From Candidatus Clavichlamydia salmonicola (GTDB taxonomy: Bacteria; Chlamydiota; Chlamydiia; Chlamydiales; Chlamydiaceae), in the NCBI RefSeq assembly GCF_015356765.1, contig NZ_WTCQ01000002.1:1-64000 (forward strand): a stretch of 64,000 bases of DNA, in the 5' to 3' direction. The translations under genes were made by a program, and so were the position numbers. The notes beneath the pieces are model-generated. The model was not told the DNA's origin. It saw nothing but the letters and a program-made list of their open reading frames with translations, and ran no database searches. This document shows, one piece after another, positions 37,501 to 47,250 of this stretch (position 1 is its first letter; the number at the start of each line of letters is the position of its first letter).

Positions 37501-38298
37501 ATGCCTTCTTCTGTTACAGAAGCTAGCTATTCTTTGCTGAACATTATAGATATGGTTCCTACCTCTAATAAACTCCTTGTCCCAAATGAAACACTATCTT
37601 GGGCAATGAGTGGCAAACCTTCTTCAACCTACCTTTCAGATTATATAAATGGTACAGAAAGGATGACGTCTATTGGATTTTATCCAAAAAAACAGGCTCA
37701 ACAAACCAAAATATTGATACAAAAAATACTCATGATACTCTTGACTATTCCTATTATTTTGATGATTATTGAGCCCTCAATAGATTACTTTTCTTCTATA
37801 CAGACACTCATCATCATTTTTATTTTATTAACCCTTATGATCTCTCGATTATGCCTATTGTCAATGGAATTAAAAAAGCTTCAGGTGCCCTTAGGGGCTA
37901 TAAAACGATTACAAGCTTCTATTAATGACAAACTTTTCCAATCTAAAAATATTATAAAAGAAATGATGCCTATAATTAGAACTGCTGCTGCTATAGAAAC
38001 AGCATTAAGAATTCAAAAAAAAATTCATATAAGCGCCATTATTGGAAGCACCATGACCATCATCTCCTTACTTAGTATTATAGCAATATTGGGGCTATCT
38101 ATTACCTCTATTATTAATGAATGCACTCAATCTATTTTAAAAATAACTTCTACATTATTAACAGGGCTAAGTATAATTTGGCATCTTGGCTATGGTCTTG
38201 TTTTATGCGTAAGATCTATAAGTAAAAAAAATACTTGCGCTCTAATAAAAAAATCATTAACAGACCTAGCTAAAGCAAGACATGAAAATTTTTATTAA
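37501..38298 (+). CDS. Family B four-TM Inc-like protein
   Basis: I start at the ATG at 37501 (MPSSVTEASYSLLNIIDMVP) because GGAG lies just upstream and the family motif MVPTSNKLLVPNETLSWA (18-35) then sits at its usual distance; an ATG 16 codons earlier is in frame. It has 265 residues, with TMs at about 72-91, 96-120, 175-200 and 203-225. The linker has LQASINDKLFQSKNIIKEMM. The loop between the last TMs is very short. It is the last member of the array before the transporter gene. Confidence 0.74.
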   Translation: MPSSVTEASYSLLNIIDMVPTSNKLLVPNETLSWAMSGKPSSTYLSDYINGTERMTSIGFYPKKQAQQTKILIQKILMILLTIPIILMIIEPSIDYFSSIQTLIIIFILLTLMISRLCLLSMELKKLQVPLGAIKRLQASINDKLFQSKNIIKEMMPIIRTAAAIETALRIQKKIHISAIIGSTMTIISLLSIIAILGLSITSIINECTQSILKITSTLLTGLSIIWHLGYGLVLCVRSISKKNTCALIKKSLTDLAKARHENFY

Positions 38299-38471
38299 AA
38301 AATTATTCCTATCTGCTTATTTGATAGATACGCAGATTAAGATTGTTCCATTATTAAGAAAAAAAATCATTTACATTCAAATGTGAGCAAGAAAAGATCT
38401 ATTGGGCTTATTGACCAATTAGCTTCTTTACCATTACTATTCCTATTAAACCAATTAGAACAGGTAAATTA

Positions 38472-39857
38472 ATGAAAAATAATCCTAAAAAATATTTGGG
38501 CATTTTTTCTGTAATGTCAATCTCTTTAAGTGCTGTTTTAAGCCTTAGAAGCTTTCCTTTATTAGCTTTTCATGGCCTGTCTTCTGTCTTTTATTATTTT
38601 CTTGCTGTCATTTTTTTTATGATCCCCTACGCTCTTACCACGGCGCATTTAGCATCTATGTTTCCAGGAAACATATTCACCTGGGTACAAAAAGCTTTTA
38701 ACCCACAATGGGGATTTATTGCTTCTTGGCTGCAATGGTTTCATAGATTGGTTTGGTATCCAGCTGTTTTAACCTTTTGGTCTGTAAGCTTTTTTCGTTT
38801 AATCACTCCTGGCCAACCTTATAACAAGGTGAGGGTTTTTCTTTTTATTCTTGCTTTATTCTGGAGCTCTACCTTCGCTGCTACCTTTCGCTATGCTATT
38901 TTTTCTCGTATTACAAGCATATGTTTTTTCTTAGGAACCATTATTCCATCTATTTGTCTTATTGGCATGGGTATTGTATGGATAATAAAAGGACATCCTT
39001 GTGCCATTCAGTTTTCTTGGATAGAAATATTTCCATCTCGGACAGGATTCACTACAACTTTAGCCTTAATAACAAGTATCTTTTTTTCATTAAGTGGCCT
39101 GGAATCAACATCAAATTTAATTTCTATGATGAAACATCCAAGAAAAAATTATCCTAAAGCCATTATTCTTGCAGGCACAGTAATGATGATTTTTTTGATA
39201 TGTGGAACACTCGCTATTGCTATTGTAATACCTAGTAGTGATATTAATGTCTTTGGAGCTATTTCTGATGCCTGCTCTATATTATTAAGTTCTATAGGAT
39301 TATCTAAATATGGAAGAATAATATCTGGACTTATTTTGCTTGGCTTATCTAGCCAATTTAATACCTGGATTATCACTTCCTCTCAAGGTCTCTTGAATAC
39401 TGCTCAAGCTGGGTATCTACCTCAAATTTTTCTAAAAGTAAATAAAAATCAAGCCCCTATACACATTTTAATTTTACAAGCTTGTATTGTTACCATCTTT
39501 ACATTTTTTTTATTCTTACTATCAGATCTTCCTGCAGGATTTTGGTTTTTAAATATTCTTAGTACACAACTATATTTATTAGTTTATATCCTTTTATTAA
39601 TTTCTTCTCCTATTTTACATACGCGTTGCCCAAAAATAAATGAGCATTATGGAATATTTAAAAGTAAGATCACCATATGGTCTCTTTCTATCACAGGCCT
39701 TATTGCAATATTTGCTGCTTTATTTGCTAGCTTTCTGCCCCCTATACACCTTATCAAAGAAAAAGATTTATTAATTTATGAATGCGCCATAATAACAAGT
39801 TTAATTATTTGTATAGGGATGCCTTTTTTCTTTTATAGAAAAAAAAATACTAAATAA
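38472..39857 (+). CDS. APC-family amino-acid antiporter, GadC-like, second copy
   Basis: A 461-residue paralogue of the protein at 2513-3910. The alignment is gap-free over long parts: KKYLGIFSVMSISLSAVLSL (2513 copy: KKYLSTFSIAMLSLGSVLSL), FPGNIFTWVQKAF, SWLQWFHRLVWYPAVLTFW. About 12 hydrophobic segments and a basic tail (RKKNTK). GG in the family motif FPGG is GN here, and other differences in the substrate-binding part suggest a different amino-acid preference. AGG lies upstream of the ATG. Its last 8 bases overlap the 3' end of the convergent gene at 39850. Confidence 0.85.
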   Translation: MKNNPKKYLGIFSVMSISLSAVLSLRSFPLLAFHGLSSVFYYFLAVIFFMIPYALTTAHLASMFPGNIFTWVQKAFNPQWGFIASWLQWFHRLVWYPAVLTFWSVSFFRLITPGQPYNKVRVFLFILALFWSSTFAATFRYAIFSRITSICFFLGTIIPSICLIGMGIVWIIKGHPCAIQFSWIEIFPSRTGFTTTLALITSIFFSLSGLESTSNLISMMKHPRKNYPKAIILAGTVMMIFLICGTLAIAIVIPSSDINVFGAISDACSILLSSIGLSKYGRIISGLILLGLSSQFNTWIITSSQGLLNTAQAGYLPQIFLKVNKNQAPIHILILQACIVTIFTFFLFLLSDLPAGFWFLNILSTQLYLLVYILLLISSPILHTRCPKINEHYGIFKSKITIWSLSITGLIAIFAALFASFLPPIHLIKEKDLLIYECAIITSLIICIGMPFFFYRKKNTK

Positions 39858-42012
39858 GAGAAAATATCAAACTAAGTACCTTTTTCTCTTGAATGGCTTT
39901 CATACATTTTTTCTTAGGCCATTTTATGGCTTGAAAGAACACTTCTACATCTGCCAAAGGGTATAATTGATAAACAAATAAAATAGATAGTAAGCTGTCT
40001 CCTATCGCCCTAAGCCCTTTACAATGATTAATGATAGAAATTATTTTTCTTTTAGGCCCAGAAATTTTTTCCACTAAATTTATCTTTAACCAAGCTAACA
40101 AATGTGGCGCTTCTTCAAAAAACTCTTTCATACTTAAGTTTTTAGACAACAATCCTGTCATAACTCCAGAAGGCACTACATCATGGATAGATTTTTTCTG
40201 ACAAATAGGAATAATCGTATTAAAAAGTTTTATCAAAGCATTATCTGTTTCTTTTACAGATTCTAATAAATTTGGGCAGTCTGTATTTGTTGTGATTTTC
40301 TCTAAAATTAAAGAAAATAACACTCCATTTTTTATACAAGCTGTACAATATGCATCATCAACATCTATTAACTGACAAAATTCTTGGAATTCTTGCTCAG
40401 ACCAATCAACATTAATAAATAAACTGCTAATTAAAGCGTTAAAGATATAATTAAGATAAAGCATTAATCCAGGCAACTCTTGATCTTTTTTATGCAGTAT
40501 TCTTATCATAGGTAGCAACTCTTCTTTAATAGAAGGGTTGGTCATTAAAGCGTGTAATAATCCTAATGAAGAATGTGATGAAATAAGATCATTTAATTTT
40601 TCAATAACTCCAAAAAAATTACTGCTACTTTTTTTTATAGAAAAGATACCAAAATCTGTGATTATTTCTTTTATTGGATTAGAGAAAAAACTGAAAAGTT
40701 TTTTAACAAAAGAGCACCCCTTGGTTTTTAATATATATGTCAGCTCTTTTGTTAGTTTAAGATTGTTTGTACTATTTGGATTAAATGATTTATTAGGAAT
40801 CTTTGGATTGTAAAACATAAAGATCAAATCTACTTTATTGATACTCTCATTGTTCCTAACACCATCTCCTTGACTAAGCCTATCTGATTCGGTTAGAGAT
40901 GGAGTATATGAAAAGTTTAATGACTCTTGGTCTAGTAATGGGCCTACCAATACCTCTCTAGCATCAATAGGAATTATATTATCTGTTTGTAATACGATTA
41001 CATCATAATCATCAGGTAACTTTCTTTGTCCTTTTAAGATTAATTGCGCCTCTTTTATAACCTCTAAATCTTGCTCTACTTTTTGTAAATTTTCTTCTTC
41101 TTTGTTAATGCACTCTATTAGAGAAAGATACCTTGCATGCTCTTCATCTACCAACTGCTGTAATTTGCTATTATCACTGCTTAAGGCTTCGCTTTGAATG
41201 TTTAGGGCCTTTAATTTTTCTTTTGTTTCCTCTAATGTATTTTGAGCTATTGTTAACTCCTCTTTACATTCTTTTTCTGGAAGCTCTAATCTGCTTAATT
41301 CTTCATTTATTAGTTTAAGATTTTTTACTTTTTGCTTGAACTTGGGCTTGATTCTATAAGAAAATGAATGCTTTAATTTATACTGTTTTTTTTCTGCAAC
41401 AGATTCTTTGTACAGATTTTTCTTATCTTCAATAGTAGCCATTAAAGATTGAGCATCTCCTAACTTAGATGTCACTTTTGCTTCTTTATCTCTAACTTCT
41501 TCCTGTAGTAAAAAAATGTCATCTTTAGTTTTATAAAAAAAATTTTTTAATGACTTAAGCTCTTCTTCCTTCTTGAATAAAGCTGCATTTAATACAGTCA
41601 CTCCTTCTTTCATAGCCTGGATATTTTTATACATCATCTTATATTTGTACTTAGTATCAGCTTCTTTTTCTATATTTTTTTTTAATTTAATAATATCTTT
41701 TGATGACAAAGATATATCTATACTTGAAGTAGAGCTTGCTCTACTTATCTGAGCCCTAGGTTTTTGACAATACTTTATAGCAGCAACGATGAAAGTAATA
41801 CCAAAAAATACTCCTAACGTCCCCCCAATAATGGCACCTACTACACCAACACTTGCTAAAATAAAAGAACATGATGCTAATGCTAATAAAGATATAATAG
41901 ACAAAAACATAGCAAATTTAGCTATATTTTTTTGACTTCTTACAGAATCATGGTGTCTTACATCAAGCTTATGAATACTGCTCGAGGAAGATGGGGTTAA
42001 AGAATTTGTCAT
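39850..42012 (-). CDS. IncA-like coiled-coil protein (family C), 720 residues
   Basis: The N-terminus is Ser-rich, then a tight TM hairpin (about 31-54 and 56-79), a long coiled coil (about 100-330) and an acidic linker. A helical C-terminal domain contains at least two copies of a motif of the form FCxxIxxxxxxCxxxIxxGxxxxLI (EFCQLIDVDDAYCTACIKNG, and FFQAIKWPKKKCMKAIQEKK at the end). A bilobed hydrophobic domain plus coiled coil is the IncA layout, known in Chlamydia for SNARE-like roles at the inclusion membrane. This protein is much larger than IncA, so the assignment is by architecture only. No ribosome binding site is seen before the ATG. Confidence 0.72.
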   Translation of the reverse strand: MTNSLTPSSSSSIHKLDVRHHDSVRSQKNIAKFAMFLSIISLLALASCSFILASVGVVGAIIGGTLGVFFGITFIVAAIKYCQKPRAQISRASSTSSIDISLSSKDIIKLKKNIEKEADTKYKYKMMYKNIQAMKEGVTVLNAALFKKEEELKSLKNFFYKTKDDIFLLQEEVRDKEAKVTSKLGDAQSLMATIEDKKNLYKESVAEKKQYKLKHSFSYRIKPKFKQKVKNLKLINEELSRLELPEKECKEELTIAQNTLEETKEKLKALNIQSEALSSDNSKLQQLVDEEHARYLSLIECINKEEENLQKVEQDLEVIKEAQLILKGQRKLPDDYDVIVLQTDNIIPIDAREVLVGPLLDQESLNFSYTPSLTESDRLSQGDGVRNNESINKVDLIFMFYNPKIPNKSFNPNSTNNLKLTKELTYILKTKGCSFVKKLFSFFSNPIKEIITDFGIFSIKKSSSNFFGVIEKLNDLISSHSSLGLLHALMTNPSIKEELLPMIRILHKKDQELPGLMLYLNYIFNALISSLFINVDWSEQEFQEFCQLIDVDDAYCTACIKNGVLFSLILEKITTNTDCPNLLESVKETDNALIKLFNTIIPICQKKSIHDVVPSGVMTGLLSKNLSMKEFFEEAPHLLAWLKINLVEKISGPKRKIISIINHCKGLRAIGDSLLSILFVYQLYPLADVEVFFQAIKWPKKKCMKAIQEKKVLSLIFSLI

Positions 42013-42374
42013 ATGTAAAAAAAATCTTTAAAAATTCAATTAATGATAGGGTTTCTTCAATATATTAGTATAATTTTATAACTTTATCCATATTTTATAA
42101 AAAAAACTATTTCAAGAAATAGCTATTAGTAATGAAATTATAATAATAAAAATTTCTTTTTTAAAATTATTTTTTATTTAATAAAACATACTATTACAAA
42201 AGCTTCTACCTTACTTATTTACCCTTAATACCTAAAAAATATTCTGAGAAAATTTAATACTGATCTTTCTTGAAGTTAATAATATTTGAGTGTTCAGAAT
42301 GAATCTCATACTTAGCATCCCTGTGAGTATATATTTTTATTAAATCAACTAACTTTTTCTTTATGTAAGATAGA
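42013..42374. other. AT-rich intergenic region
   Basis: About 360 bases between two minus-strand family C genes. There is no gene remnant, strong hairpin or repeat that I can support. It probably holds the promoter of the 39850-42012 gene. Confidence 0.4.
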
Positions 42375-44405
42375 TTATTGTTTTCGATAAAACTGCGGTG
42401 CTATCAATCTAAAGAAATAGCCTTGCTGAATACTTCTTTCTAGATTCACCTGGGGGATTTCTAGATCTTTAAAGAATCTACTCTGTATACCAGCATCGAA
42501 TGACTTAAAATGAAAGAGCAGAGAAAGCACTCCTTCCAGTATATTCAAAATAGAAGGAATAGGTATGTTAACCCATTGCTTAACAACATTCAAAATGGTG
42601 ATTTGATGAGACATATTCTTAGATAAATTTTTCAAAAAACTAAAGATATGTTCTTGTCTACTTTGAAATAATTTTGATGTTTGATGCACTCTAAAATACA
42701 GTGCATCTGCAATAAATTTCCCTATCCCTAACTTATTTTTTAAAATTGTGCATAGTTTATTTAAATCTTCTACACTGGAAGGACTATCATATTTTATATT
42801 TTTAGATAAATATTCCTTATAGAAAGCTGCAAAATTTAGCACACTCCCTTGTTCTAATTTTTCTCTTAACCCTGGCGCTTCTTCTTCTTTTATTTCACAA
42901 AGATCTACCATTAAATTAACAAAATCTGCTGTTTGCACCGCATGATTATATCTTTCTATGCTAATGCCTAAGTATTCACAGAAAGACATCAACTCTTGTT
43001 GAGATGTAATCCCTTTAGTATGTGCCATAGTAAATATGGCATTAATCATCGTCATAAATATACTAAACATAGCTTCATCTACTGACATAGCATTGAATAA
43101 CGTAAGGATAAACATTTTGAAGTCTTTCTTGACTTCTACATGCTTTGCTAATAGCGCTAAAAATTCTTTCGTACTTATAAAATCAGTTAATTGTATTAAA
43201 TTTTTTAAAGGACGCGTACATTTACTTTTTACTAATAGCTGCAATGAAGGAAAAATCTCTCGCAAAATAAAATTTATTTTTTTGGTTATAGCTGATACAT
43301 CTAATTCGTTATTGAAAATTTTTTGACAAAAGTCACAAAAATCTAAAGCATCTACTTGCATCCAGCTATGAAAATCTTTTACAAAAGTTAAAATAGATGC
43401 TGTTGTAAGATCAATATTGAAATTTTTAGGCTGAATTGCTGGATCAAATAAATTTAAATATTCTTCAACCCCTTCAATCTCAGGTAACTCTAGCTCCTCC
43501 ATTATAGGTGCTTCTACATCTAAAAAGGCACCTGGCGTATCTGGTAATTCATTCCTTTCTACTTGCGTCATCCCTGCAATAAATTGATTGATCTGCAGTA
43601 AATAATCACTAATCTTATCTTTATGTTCTTTTCGTCTTTCTATTCTATGATTTAGCTCCTCCATATCTTTATGATTACCTGCCAACACAACTTGTATATC
43701 TAGTTGCTCTTGCTTCTTTTCTTCCACAAGATTATCAAACTTTCCTTGTTGTGTTTGCTCATAAAGAACTAATTCTTGAATCTGTTGTAACTTTTTAGCT
43801 TCAGGATCTACTGAGCCCTCTTCTGTATCATAAAACCATCCCACAGTCCAATTAGTTACTGTTTTTAAAGCCTCTTCTCCTGCCCACCAAGCAAAACTTC
43901 TATCATCCTTTAATTGATCAAGATATGTTTCTTCCTGAACCCTTGACTGCTTTGAATTAATGATAAATTGATTTATTGCTTCATCATTTTTTTCAAATTT
44001 TTCTTTTAATTGCTCATCTTTTTCTATCAATAACCGTATCTTTTGGACTAGTTGGTCTACTTCTTCCCCCAGCGTATGATATAATGTATAATAAAGATCG
44101 TAAGAACTTTGTAAATCTACCAAAGTAAGATTAGCTGATCCTTCATGCTGATCAGTCACCCTTTCTACACTTTCTAATTTTTTCTGTCTTACACATGTAA
44201 TAATCGTGCTAATTAAACCTAGGATTAAACAAGCACCACCAGTCCCCAATAAAACTACCCCAAGAGGTAAAAGTTGCTGCATAAAAACAATAATCCCTAT
44301 CACCAATAGCGTCAGCCCTATAACTGTAATACTGGCTGAGATTAAGGCACCTTTAAATGAGATATTTTTTAAAGAAGATCTCTCACAATAATTAATGATT
44401 TTCAT
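42375..44405 (-). CDS. IncA-like coiled-coil protein (family C), 676 residues
   Basis: TM hairpin at about 20-43 and 46-71, then coiled coil (about 95-290) and a helical C-terminal domain (about 340-676). The C-terminal part repeats the motif seen in the neighbouring 720-residue protein: SFCEYLGISIERYNHAVQTA, and RFFKDLEIPQVNLERSIQQG near the end. The two genes are therefore paralogues of the same three-part design. The start MKIINYCERSSLKN has no signal peptide. Probable inclusion-membrane protein with a large cytosol-facing helical domain; inference from layout. Confidence 0.72.
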   Translation of the reverse strand: MKIINYCERSSLKNISFKGALISASITVIGLTLLVIGIIVFMQQLLPLGVVLLGTGGACLILGLISTIITCVRQKKLESVERVTDQHEGSANLTLVDLQSSYDLYYTLYHTLGEEVDQLVQKIRLLIEKDEQLKEKFEKNDEAINQFIINSKQSRVQEETYLDQLKDDRSFAWWAGEEALKTVTNWTVGWFYDTEEGSVDPEAKKLQQIQELVLYEQTQQGKFDNLVEEKKQEQLDIQVVLAGNHKDMEELNHRIERRKEHKDKISDYLLQINQFIAGMTQVERNELPDTPGAFLDVEAPIMEELELPEIEGVEEYLNLFDPAIQPKNFNIDLTTASILTFVKDFHSWMQVDALDFCDFCQKIFNNELDVSAITKKINFILREIFPSLQLLVKSKCTRPLKNLIQLTDFISTKEFLALLAKHVEVKKDFKMFILTLFNAMSVDEAMFSIFMTMINAIFTMAHTKGITSQQELMSFCEYLGISIERYNHAVQTADFVNLMVDLCEIKEEEAPGLREKLEQGSVLNFAAFYKEYLSKNIKYDSPSSVEDLNKLCTILKNKLGIGKFIADALYFRVHQTSKLFQSRQEHIFSFLKNLSKNMSHQITILNVVKQWVNIPIPSILNILEGVLSLLFHFKSFDAGIQSRFFKDLEIPQVNLERSIQQGYFFRLIAPQFYRKQ

Positions 44406-44588
44406 AGAAAATTTATAACACTACTTATTTTTTAAACATATTTATCAAACTAATCCAATCATTGTTTAAAAATGATCTTTATACAATATTTTATTATTTT
44501 CATTTATAAATCAAACAAACAAATATTTATTCTAATTTATGAATTAATAATTAAAATAGCTCCTATAACACTAATGTCATTATTTGTT

Positions 44589-44948
44589 CTATTCAGAATC
44601 TGTTTGTATAGAAGAAGGAACTCCTTGCGCTAAATTCATACAACAAACAACCATTCCTAAAATTTGAACACTTATACTACTCTGGGTAAAGTGAATAGCT
44701 GTTGTTGCTTGAAGAGCATCTTTAAATTGTAACTTATTGTTTTTAATCGTCCCTAACTCTGTACGTTTAGAGATAGATGCAGATGCTGTGCCCCCTGCTT
44801 TGTCTAAAAATGGCGTTGGATTGGTTAAGTCTAGTGGTAAATTTGCTTGCTTTGCTTCTAAAAATGTCCCTCTACCCAAATTAAGAGAGAGCCCATCTTT
44901 GAATAACGACTTTTGATAAAATTTATTTGTAGGCGAACTAATAAACAT
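44589..44948 (-). CDS. Small hypothetical protein
   Basis: A 119-residue protein, unrecognised. It has a polar N-terminus (MFISSPTNKFYQKSLFKDG), a middle with KRTELGTIKNNKLQFKDAL, and one hydrophobic stretch near the end (SVQILGMVVCCMNLAQGV, about 91-108) followed by a polar tail. It lacks the TM hairpin of its neighbours. A strong terminator upstream (45011-45060) cuts it off from the gene at 45081, so it probably has its own promoter in the short gap. Its size and Ser/Thr composition would fit a small type III-secreted protein, but nothing proves it. Confidence 0.55.
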   Translation of the reverse strand: MFISSPTNKFYQKSLFKDGLSLNLGRGTFLEAKQANLPLDLTNPTPFLDKAGGTASASISKRTELGTIKNNKLQFKDALQATTAIHFTQSSISVQILGMVVCCMNLAQGVPSSIQTDSE

Positions 44949-45010
44949 AAATAAAATAATTCTATTTTCTACTTATTTTAACATTATTTTTTAAATCTTT
45001 GAAAACAAAA

Positions 45011-45060
45011 AAAAAAGAATGCAGACCATGTTAATGGGACCCTGCATTCTCTTTTTTTTT
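45011..45060 (-). terminator. Rho-independent terminator after the gene at 45081
   Basis: AGAATGCAG (45016-45024) pairs with CTGCATTCT (45042-45050). On the minus strand the hairpin is followed by a run of T from the A-rich side at 45007-45015. The A run on one side and the T run at 45052-45060 on the other make it usable in both directions. It ends the transcript of the family C gene at 45081-46025. Confidence 0.85.
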
Positions 45061-45080
45061 ATGAAATTCCAAACAATTAA

Positions 45081-46025
45081 TTATCTAACTGATGATTTCA
45101 TTTGACCCACAGTTGCACTTAAGTCATTGACTTGTTGTTGAAGTCTCGCATATGCATGTACTTGAGGCATTTTTGCTTCCTTAACAAATGCTTGATTGTA
45201 TTTGTATTGTCCTACTGTTGTTACTGGTGCTGTTGTTGTTTGTGAAGGTAAGTCCTTCATAAAAAGCTCCAGTTGAGTAAGTTCTTCTTCTAGCATATTT
45301 ACTTGCTTTTGCCATTTTTCTTCTTCTTTTCCTACATTTTCATTTTTCAATTGTAGTGGAAGATTACTTTTAATCATTTTATCTCTAGCTTTTTTCATAG
45401 ATTTGATTTCAGCTTTCAATGATTTCATTTCTTTTTTATGTTGAGCTAGTTTTTGAGCATGTAATCCATTATTGCCATTCTCTTGCTTTGCTGCTAATTG
45501 TAATTCAGCAACTTCTTTATCCATTCTACAATGTAATCCTTCTTTCTGAGCAATGGCTTCTTGTTTTTTTGATAATTCCAAATTATGAGATACCTGTGTA
45601 TGTTCCAAACTATTACGATCGCTCTTAATTCTTTGCAATATTGTATTTGAGTTAGTCAGCTCAAACCTTTTTTTATCTACGTTGTCTTTTACATAGCCTG
45701 TCACAATCTTCAAACCAGCAATTTTATCCTTACGTCGAGCTACTCGAGTTCCATCATGTGCACTTTTAATTTGCTGAACCGCTAAAGCAACTAACCCTAT
45801 AAGAATAGTACTACCACCCACAGCGACTAAAGGTATTCCTGCTGTTACTGATTGAAGACACATAAAAGTAATGCCCACAGCCAAAATAATAGCTCCTATA
45901 GCTATCATTAAAGCCGCAATTGCATTAACTACTCGCCTTACCTTTTTATTTTCTTCGCGATTTTTTATAACTGCACTAGAACTTGTACTAGTTGCAGACA
46001 TCTGACTCTGTATTGCTGATGCCAT
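45081..46025 (-). CDS. IncA-like protein (family C, 'P'), 314 residues
   Basis: Ser/Thr-rich N-terminus (1-20), TM hairpin (about 31-56 and 62-85, loop with CLQSVTAGIPLVAVGG), then coiled coil from about 100 to 250, rich in Lys/Glu/Gln, and a short tail ending QMKSSVR. This is the classic IncA-like size and order. A decayed copy of it (P') lies at 46655-47163, and both share the upstream sequence around the start codon. The strong terminator at 45011-45060 follows. Likely in the inclusion membrane with the coiled coil facing the host cytosol; inferred. Confidence 0.75.
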   Translation of the reverse strand: MASAIQSQMSATSTSSSAVIKNREENKKVRRVVNAIAALMIAIGAIILAVGITFMCLQSVTAGIPLVAVGGSTILIGLVALAVQQIKSAHDGTRVARRKDKIAGLKIVTGYVKDNVDKKRFELTNSNTILQRIKSDRNSLEHTQVSHNLELSKKQEAIAQKEGLHCRMDKEVAELQLAAKQENGNNGLHAQKLAQHKKEMKSLKAEIKSMKKARDKMIKSNLPLQLKNENVGKEEEKWQKQVNMLEEELTQLELFMKDLPSQTTTAPVTTVGQYKYNQAFVKEAKMPQVHAYARLQQQVNDLSATVGQMKSSVR

Positions 46026-46289
46026 AATGCTTACTCAACTTGATTTGGTTAATGTTACGCATGGACATTTTAAAGAATCATCGGTTTAACACAAGACTTT
46101 TATAAAAATATCTTCCACAAATTAGGAAAAAAGAATGTAGTACAAGGACTTTTTAGTTATTTTTATTTAAAAATTTTATTAATAAACAATTAAATAAAAG
46201 AAATTTTTTTAAACAACATTTTAGGCTAAAAAAAATATGATTTTTTCCCATAAAATAGCCCCTAGAAAGCACTCTCAGATGATTTTTTG

Positions 46290-46636
46290 TAAAAAAGCTT
46301 CTTCCCCTTGTTTTCACCCACAATTCAAGCATTTTCAGACCAAAAAACATATTCAGATTTTTTTGTTTAAGCTTCTTCATTAGATAATTGAGGTAATATT
46401 TGTGGATTCCCTCTACTCAATACTTTCTCTGTAATTTCAAAAAAACTCATTCTTATTTAATATTTCAGTATTACTTAAAGGAATGGTTTTAGAGCTAATA
46501 TTATCAAAAAAGAAGGCATAAATTAATAGAAGATCATTATTTTTATTTGTTAATTAATAATTAACTATTTTACATTAATAATCATTTTTCAATAAAAAAG
46601 AATGCTGTTTAGAAGATGTTCATAATGTAATTTGCC
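46290..46636 (-). pseudogene. Decayed partial copy (Q') of the gene at 47251
   Basis: The DNA at 46381-46620 aligns with 47371-47600 base by base, with small gaps: both contain TAATTGAGG...AATATTTGT, CTCATTCTTATTTAATATTTC and AGAGCT(A/G)ATATTATCAAAA. The 5' half with the TM hairpin is missing and many stops break the frame. It is the 3' part of a duplicated Q gene, joined to the truncated P' copy at about 46636-46655. Confidence 0.8.
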
Positions 46637-46654
46637 TATTGCAACAGCGCCTCT

Positions 46655-47163
46655 TTTTTATCCATTCTAGAATGTATGGCTTCTTCAGCAATAGCTGCTT
46701 GTTTGTTTGATAATTCTATATTATGAGACGTCTGTATATGGTCTAAAGTACCACAATAATTCTTAACTCTCTGCAATATTGTATTTGAGTTAATCAGCTT
46801 TAATTTCTTTCTGTCTAGGCTCTCTTTTACATAGCCTGTTACAATCTTCTCACAGCAATTTTATCTTTAATTCGATCTAATTGAGTTGAACCATATGCAC
46901 TTTTAATTTGCTGAATTGCCAAAGTAATTAGCCTTATAAGAATGATACTACCACCTTCAGCAACTAAAGGTATTCCTCTGGCACTGATTGAAGGTACATA
47001 AACGTAATCACCCAAAGCTAAAATAATAACTCCTATAAATATCATTAAAGCTACGATTACATTAACTACTCACCTTACTTTTTTATTTGCTTCGCGAGTT
47101 CTTATAACTGCACTAGCACTTGTACTAGCTTGCAAACACCTGACCCTGTATTGTTGGTCCCAC
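46655..47163 (-). pseudogene. Decayed copy (P') of the family C gene at 45081
   Basis: A broken frame still reads GIPLVAEGGSIILIRLITLA (46839-47045), against GIPLVAVGGSTILIGLVALA in P, with QQIKSAYGSTQLDRIKDKIA following. The ATG of P is replaced by GTG here (47161-47163). Frameshifts and a stop lie at several points, and the copy ends abruptly at about 46655, where P would continue for more than 170 residues. Upstream DNA (47164-47215) also matches the region above P. Confidence 0.85.
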
Positions 47164-47250
47164 AATGCTTACTCAACTTGATTTGATTAATGTTAAGCAT
47201 GGACATGCTAAAAAATTATTGGGTTAACACAAATATTTTATGAGGTTTTT

